Under the pieces are notes generated by a model, which saw nothing but the letters and a program-made list of their open reading frames with translations, made no database searches and was not told the origin of the DNA. Positions 60,277-64,000 of a stretch of 64,000 nucleotides of DNA are shown one piece after another. Within the stretch, counting starts at the first letter, position 1. Every line of letters starts with the position of its first letter. A program made the position numbers and the translations under genes. Source of the DNA: Pseudomonadales bacterium (GTDB lineage Bacteria > Pseudomonadota > Gammaproteobacteria > Pseudomonadales > Azotimanducaceae). The DNA is taken from contig JAJECH010000033.1 of assembly GCA_022822135.1 (NCBI GenBank), positions 124,001-188,000 on the forward strand, written 5' to 3'.

Positions 60277-61482
60277 ATGCGAACGTACACCTATAAAGCC
60301 AAGCTCAACGCCCACACCCATCGGAACCTCACGGAGTTCCTCACACAGCAACGCCTCCTCTACAACGGCGCGCTGCAGGAACGGATCGACTGTTACCAGA
60401 AAACGGGTGAGAGCATCGGTCTCTACGACCAGCGTGGTTCCCTGACGACCCTTCGCCGTGAGGACGAGTGGTTTCGGAAGTTCGACCGGTGGTGTCAGGA
60501 TTCGGCGTTGGTCCGGGTCGAACGGGCGTTCAAGCGCTTCTTCCGGCAAGGTCGCGGGTTTCCGCGGTTCAAGTCGTATAAGCGCGGGGTGCAGTCGTTT
60601 GAGACCTTGCAGAAGAAACCCACCTTCAATGGCAAGTACGGGTACGTGAAGCTCAAGGGCATCGGGCGGTTCCGGTGGCGCCAGGACGGTCGGTGCGATG
60701 ATCGAACCAAGGTCAAAGTCCTCCGTGTCGTGCAACGACCGACCGGCGTCTTTATCCAGTTGGTCTGTGACGACAAGCCCCAACGTCTCGGCTTGAATCA
60801 AGCCATCGGGATTGATGTCGGGGTACACCTCCGTGCGGCCTTGTCCGATGGGACGGTGTTCCCACGTCATACGCCTGACCGGACCGAGATCCGACGCAAG
60901 CAACGTGCCTTGAACCGTTGCGAAACAGGTTCGAACGGTCGCAAGAAACGACGGGCGTCGTTAGCACGAGCGTGTTATCGTGCACGGGTCCGTCGTCACA
61001 ACGACCTGCACCGCCTCACGAGTGAGATCGTGAAGCATCATGGCAAATGGATCGCAGTAGAAGATCTCGATATTCAGGCCATGACGGCTTCGGCGGCAGG
61101 GACGGCAGCGTCCCCAGGCTGTCAAGTCAAGCAGAAGGCCGGCTTGAATCGCTCGATCCTCGACCAGAACTGGGGGACGTTCTTCTCCCAACTCGACTAC
61201 AAGGCTGCAAGCGCCGGTGGTCAGTTGGTGCGCGTCGATCCTAAACACACCACGCAACGGTGCTCGAGTTGCGGTGGTTTACCGATCAAAGCGTTGACGT
61301 TGAACGATCGTTGGTACGAATGCACGCATTGCGGGTATCGTGACGACCGTGACGTGAACGCGTCAAAAAATGTGTTGCTCAAAGGGCTTGCGCTCTTTGA
61401 TGCGGGTGGCTCTTTTCCCGCAGTGTCGGCAACAGGAAGACCGAATCAGGACATGGGTCCTGATCGACACGGAACCGTGTAA
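60277..61482 (+). CDS. tnpB: TnpB (IS605/IS1341-type RNA-guided nuclease)
   Basis: A 401-residue, apparently intact OrfB/TnpB. The N-terminal HTH-like part (MRTYTYKAKLNAHTHRNLTE) is followed by a RuvC core with Asp180 (AIGIDVGVHLRAALS), Glu262 (IAVEDLDIQAM) and Asp359 (CGYRDDRDVNASKNVL). The zinc ribbon is CSSCGG plus CTHCGY. TnpB proteins cut DNA guided by an omegaRNA made from the element's right end and help the element persist. No tnpA transposase is present, so the element is non-autonomous. Codon use (more CGG, GTC, CTC) looks different from its neighbours, suggesting transfer. The exact element ends were not found. Confidence 0.93.
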   Translation: MRTYTYKAKLNAHTHRNLTEFLTQQRLLYNGALQERIDCYQKTGESIGLYDQRGSLTTLRREDEWFRKFDRWCQDSALVRVERAFKRFFRQGRGFPRFKSYKRGVQSFETLQKKPTFNGKYGYVKLKGIGRFRWRQDGRCDDRTKVKVLRVVQRPTGVFIQLVCDDKPQRLGLNQAIGIDVGVHLRAALSDGTVFPRHTPDRTEIRRKQRALNRCETGSNGRKKRRASLARACYRARVRRHNDLHRLTSEIVKHHGKWIAVEDLDIQAMTASAAGTAASPGCQVKQKAGLNRSILDQNWGTFFSQLDYKAASAGGQLVRVDPKHTTQRCSSCGGLPIKALTLNDRWYECTHCGYRDDRDVNASKNVLLKGLALFDAGGSFPAVSATGRPNQDMGPDRHGTV

Positions 61483-61500
61483 CCAGTGTGGAAAACACAC
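61445..61500 (+). ncRNA. Putative omegaRNA scaffold at the tnpB 3' end
   Basis: Three successive hairpins overlap and follow the end of tnpB: ATCAGGAC/GTCCTGAT with loop ATGG (61445–61464), ACACGG/CCGTGT (61467–61480) and GTGTG/CACAC with loop GAAAA (61486–61500). OmegaRNAs of TnpB elements come from just this position, so the structures fit, but the RNA ends and the guide start are unknown. A further AACTA/TAGTT hairpin is at 61574–61587 and could mark the right end. Confidence 0.4.
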
Positions 61501-61657
61501 AGAAATATACAAGAGCCTACAGTTATTGCTCGTTCCCGCTAACCCCCGACATACGGTTTCGTGTTCGAACAGAAACTATTTATAGTTGATTTTCGGCGGC
61601 GATTCCCGCCCGTAGCCTTTGAACCTTCGATCCAGTTGCGAGCGAATACCGGTTTAG

Positions 61658-61885
61658 CGCGATATCCATGCGATCGTTAACGCGGTAGCGGAAGGTAATC
61701 TCACGGATCGGATCGAGTTTAAACGGCTGCCAGAAGCCGCAACTGAGATACGGGACGACCTAAACGAGCAAGGGATCACCGTCGTATGCCTTACATTCAC
61801 ATCCGGAGCAGACGTCGTCTTCTATACGGGCGAACTGAGTCTCGACGAGCATCTATTTTCAGGTGTTCTCGAAGTAACTTTATGA
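61658..61885 (+). pseudogene. C-terminal fragment of an unrecognised gene
   Basis: An open frame of 75 codons ending in TGA. It has well-behaved, protein-like content (NAVAEGNLTDRIEFKRLPEA and TSGADVVFYTGELSLDEHLF) but no usable start codon near its 5' end, where an in-frame TAG (61655–61657) closes it. It probably is what remains of a gene cut by arrival of the tnpB element. The rest of the gap between tnpB and the lipoprotein gene (61501–61963) shows only the small hairpin at 61574 and no other coding signal. Confidence 0.4.
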
Positions 61886-61963
61886 AACACCTGGACTTTA
61901 ACTGAACCACCCTAAAAAAGTCAAACAAACTAGGAGATGAACGTTCTAAAAGGAAACTCAAAA

Positions 61964-62485
61964 ATGACTTACTCTTCTAGATGGTTTGTAATCGCAGTCT
62001 GCTTCGTTGCAGGTTGTGCGGCGATACCGGAGCACACAACGCTCGTTATCGAGTCTAAGCCGAGTGGTGCACTTGTGCATGCGAATGACGGGTGGGAGTG
62101 CACGACTCCGTGCACTCAGGAAGTCGATCGTGACCGCACGATCGAACTTGCGTTCACGCGTGACGGCTACAGTGACGTCGAAAAGACTGTCGAAATTCCT
62201 GAGTTCAAACGGTCGCGAGCCGCGACCGTCATCAGCGCAGCTGTGGGTGGCGTCCTGATGGGTGCTGGCGCTTCTATCGCTGACGACCTCGGCATGTCAA
62301 TTGTGTGTGCGATATTAATCGAATGCCCGGATGACCACGTACTATCGTCAGGCGAAAAGCTACTCGCTGGAGGACTTGGAGCAACGTTATTCGGTGCCGC
62401 TGGTCGGTTGATTGACAACAAACGGGATGAAAAGCGAGCGAAAGATCCTGTCCGAGTTGAAGTTGAACTTGACAAGGAGCAGTAG
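61964..62485 (+). CDS. PEGA-domain lipoprotein
   Basis: A lipoprotein of about 173 residues. The signal peptide ends in a lipobox (VIAVCFVAGCA), and the mature part starts with a PEGA domain (TTLVIESKPSGALVHAND then a CTTPC pair and LAFTRDGYSDVEKTVEI). A glycine-rich hydrophobic stretch (AATVISAAVGGVLMGAGASI) and a charged tail (DNKRDEKRAKDP) follow. PEGA domains are found in surface-attached proteins. I chose the ATG at 61964, with AAAAGGA upstream; the ATG at 61937 abuts its own AGGAG and is too close. Function unknown. Confidence 0.75.
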   Translation: MTYSSRWFVIAVCFVAGCAAIPEHTTLVIESKPSGALVHANDGWECTTPCTQEVDRDRTIELAFTRDGYSDVEKTVEIPEFKRSRAATVISAAVGGVLMGAGASIADDLGMSIVCAILIECPDDHVLSSGEKLLAGGLGATLFGAAGRLIDNKRDEKRAKDPVRVEVELDKEQ

Positions 62486-62540
62486 ATCTGAGGGTTACTT
62501 ACGTATTGACGTCGTATATCGTCAGTCCTTGATTCCATCA

Positions 62541-62636
62541 CGAAACGCAACATTTGTGCTTCTTAAGCTTTAAAAAATGGCCGTCCATACGCTGCGTTGT
62601 TTCTTACGGATTGAAAAGCTGTAGTGTTGCGTTTCG
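62541..62636. repeat. 96-bp element with perfect 12-bp terminal inverted repeats
   Basis: CGAAACGCAACA at 62541–62552 is mirrored exactly by TGTTGCGTTTCG at 62625–62636. Inside are nested pairings AGCTTT (62566–62571)/AAAGCT (62615–62620) and CCGT (62581–62584)/ACGG (62606–62609), so a single RNA could fold into one long interrupted stem. It lies between the end of the lipoprotein gene and the end of a minus-strand ORF. It could be a MITE-like repeat, a structured RNA or a shared terminator; no target-site duplication is visible. Confidence 0.6.
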
Positions 62637-62639
62637 GAG

Positions 62640-62873
62640 TTAAATTCGGTTTTGTCTTTGGTCTTCATAGTGCCATTTTTCCACCTTCCTTGCGAGAACC
62701 TCGAACTCTCTCTTTAGTCGCATCTCAGAGGCTTCAATGCCGTCGTACACTAACAGCACGGTCTCGCGGACAGCGTTAGAAATCCCGTCTGCTAGCTTCG
62801 GCTGAATTCCAATCTTGTCCGTTAGATCATGGTGGAGTCGCGCAATACGATCACTACCTGATTTCATTTTCAT
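62640..62873 (-). CDS. Small helical protein, hypothetical
   Basis: A 77-residue ORF predicted to be mostly helical and charged (ASEMRLKREFEVLARKVEKW). No family is recognised. The support for coding is its ATG overlapping the stop of the upstream ORF (ATGA at 62870–62873) and the reasonable amino-acid composition. Confidence 0.4.
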   Translation of the reverse strand: MKMKSGSDRIARLHHDLTDKIGIQPKLADGISNAVRETVLLVYDGIEASEMRLKREFEVLARKVEKWHYEDQRQNRI

Positions 62874-63073
62874 CCTTTGTGTGCCGACGATTCGTCGCTA
62901 AACTCGATTCTAAGTAGGAAATACGAATCGCGCATGATGGATTTTGAGACCGATTTCTCCCTTAATTCGATGCCACTCTCGACAATGCAGGCAAAAAACC
63001 AAGCACGAGTCTTGTCATCCGTTTCAAAAAGTACAAACGCACCCATGTGTTGACCGAGAACTGGAGATCCCAC
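62870..63073 (-). CDS. Small hypothetical protein
   Basis: A 67-residue ORF starting with a GTG (or an ATG ten codons in, GQHMGAFVLF). It has a hydrophobic strand-like start and a charged end (RDSYFLLRIEFSDESSAHKG). No family is recognised. It is coupled to the next ORF by a four-base overlap and is divergent from the AbiEi-like gene. It could be a remnant of a longer gene. Confidence 0.35.
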   Translation of the reverse strand: MGSPVLGQHMGAFVLFETDDKTRAWFFACIVESGIELREKSVSKSIMRDSYFLLRIEFSDESSAHKG

Positions 63074-63137
63074 TAGCGCGAATACCCAAAATCAAACAAA
63101 AACATTGGAATTTCACTAAAATTATCCTTTTCAACGA

Positions 63138-64000
63138 ATGTTGAAATCACTAAATACAGTGAAAGTTATAGAAACTGAAATTCTTGATGCGGTCCGCGAC
63201 CTAGTTTGCGATGTACCTCGTGTGCAATTGAATGCTGTGGTACCTAGTGCGAGAATCGGAAAAAACCACGAAGTCGATGGTAAAGTTGAATTCTCTCTTA
63301 ACGATAGTCTTTATTCCCTCATTGTCGAGGTGAAGGCTAACGGTGCCCCTCGCTACGTGCGTTCAGGCGTGCATGTACTCGAGAGCAACATCTCCCGACT
63401 ACGACGCGATCAGCATGGAGACGTACATAAACACTTCATTCCGATACTGGTTAGTCCCTACTTGTCGCCTCAGTCTCGCGAGATATGCACGGACAATGAT
63501 GTCGCCTATATGGATTTAGTCGGGAACGCAAGGCTTGTATTCGATACCGTTTATATTGAACGGGCAGTCGCAGAACGACCGGTCACAGAGTCGCGAGCCT
63601 TACGTTCACTATTTACGCCCAAAGCAGCTGCCATCCTACGAGTCCTATTGCGACAACCGGACCGTGCATGGCGAGTTGCCGAATTAGCCCGCGAGGCAAA
63701 CGCGAGCTACGGCCACGTGAGCAATGTGCGCAAAGCGCTACTTGAACGCGAATGGCTCGAAGTCAGACCGGATGGTGTTGCACTCGTTCAGCCGAAAGAG
63801 TTAGTACACATGTGGCGAGAGAGTTATCGACGTCCAAAATCTGAGTCCATAAGCGGCTATACGACTTACCACGGTGATCGGTTTGTTGAACGTTTGAAAA
63901 ATACTCTCAAATCGAATTCAGATCGTCCACGTGTTGTTTACTCTCTACATTCTGCCGCTCAATGGCTTGCTCCCTTCGGTCGAGTTGCAACTCAAACGCT
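63138..64000 (+). CDS. AbiEi-family antitoxin-like protein (5' part)
   Basis: An open frame from the ATG at 63138 to the right edge (287 codons, no stop reached). The N-terminal part has a nuclease-like strand pattern (YSLIVEVKANGAPRYVRSGV). The middle carries the block NARLVFDTVYIER, RALRSLFTPKAAAILRVLL and WRVAELAREANASYGHVSNV, a winged-helix region. I recognise this layout from proteins annotated as type IV toxin–antitoxin AbiEi family antitoxins. A toxin partner (AbiEii-like nucleotidyltransferase), if any, would lie beyond the edge. No clear ribosome-binding site is seen before the ATG. Confidence 0.7.
   Translation, partial: MLKSLNTVKVIETEILDAVRDLVCDVPRVQLNAVVPSARIGKNHEVDGKVEFSLNDSLYSLIVEVKANGAPRYVRSGVHVLESNISRLRRDQHGDVHKHFIPILVSPYLSPQSREICTDNDVAYMDLVGNARLVFDTVYIERAVAERPVTESRALRSLFTPKAAAILRVLLRQPDRAWRVAELAREANASYGHVSNVRKALLEREWLEVRPDGVALVQPKELVHMWRESYRRPKSESISGYTTYHGDRFVERLKNTLKSNSDRPRVVYSLHSAAQWLAPFGRVATQT

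Noticed and set aside
1-64000. CRISPR arrays, rRNA, tRNA genes, prophage structural genes, replication origin
   Set aside because: I looked for evenly spaced direct repeats, tRNA-like folds and phage gene clusters by eye and found none.

Overview
The window looks like chromosomal DNA of a gammaproteobacterium, probably an aerobic, free-living (marine-type) heterotroph. The clearest clue is gene order: thrB–DUF2782 back to back with polA, followed by engB, a dihaem cytochrome c4 and dsbA. This resembles the arrangement I know from Pseudomonas-type genomes. A purE–tsaC–aroE run, SURF1–SCO cytochrome oxidase assembly genes, ergothioneine genes (egtB–egtD), a PQQ dehydrogenase, a sulfite-dehydrogenase-like pair, a TonB-dependent receptor and several Fe(II)/2-oxoglutarate dioxygenases fit an aerobic Gram-negative. 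I saw no rRNA, tRNA, CRISPR array or prophage structural genes.

Layout. 0–4.4 kb: the end of a peptide-type ABC permease, a sulfatase, a carboxylesterase and an APS kinase. 4.4–6 kb: an ankyrin protein and a GST on the minus strand. 6–9.5 kb: purE–tsaC–aroE, where aroE carries a zinc-ribbon tail, then SURF1 and SCO. 9.4–11.8 kb: an atypical NRAMP-like transporter, a Uma2 protein, and a 3' fragment of a second NRAMP-like gene. 11.9–20.4 kb: egtBD and the conserved thrB/polA/engB/cc4/dsbA block. 20.4–30 kb: xylBA, a pair of exported TldD/TldE-like proteins, a TauD-type dioxygenase and a PQQ quinohaemoprotein. 30–41.7 kb: aceE without aceF, an MFS transporter, the sulfite-oxidase-like pair, two oxidoreductases, a serine hydrolase, and bioB with a MaoC protein.

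The most unusual region is 42–52.2 kb. On the minus strand, a Ser/Thr kinase, a PhyH dioxygenase and a PhyH–HEAT fusion form a compact operon. Diverging from it are a small DUF4258-like gene and four overlapping genes: a polytopic MotA/TolQ/ExbB-type channel subunit, two single-anchor ExbD/MotB-like partners (only one with the membrane Asp), and a membrane-anchored tandem SUMF1-fold protein lacking the FGE cysteines. A TPR protein with a TonB-like C-terminus follows, then a large TonB-dependent receptor and an S9 peptidase. I propose this is an uncharacterised ion-driven envelope machine, possibly energising the receptor or acting with the kinase/dioxygenase operon. That link is inference from gene order and domain content.

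57.9–64 kb is more fluid: metY with an alpha/beta hydrolase, a solo TnpB (IS1341-type) gene whose 3' end folds into successive hairpins as expected for an omegaRNA, a decayed gene fragment, a PEGA-domain lipoprotein, a 96-bp element bounded by perfect 12-bp inverted repeats, two tiny overlapping ORFs, and the start of an AbiEi-family antitoxin-like gene that runs off the right edge.

Other observations: all four 3'-5' exonuclease catalytic residues of PolA appear to be replaced, and the NRAMP-like gene seems to have lost a conventional start codon.
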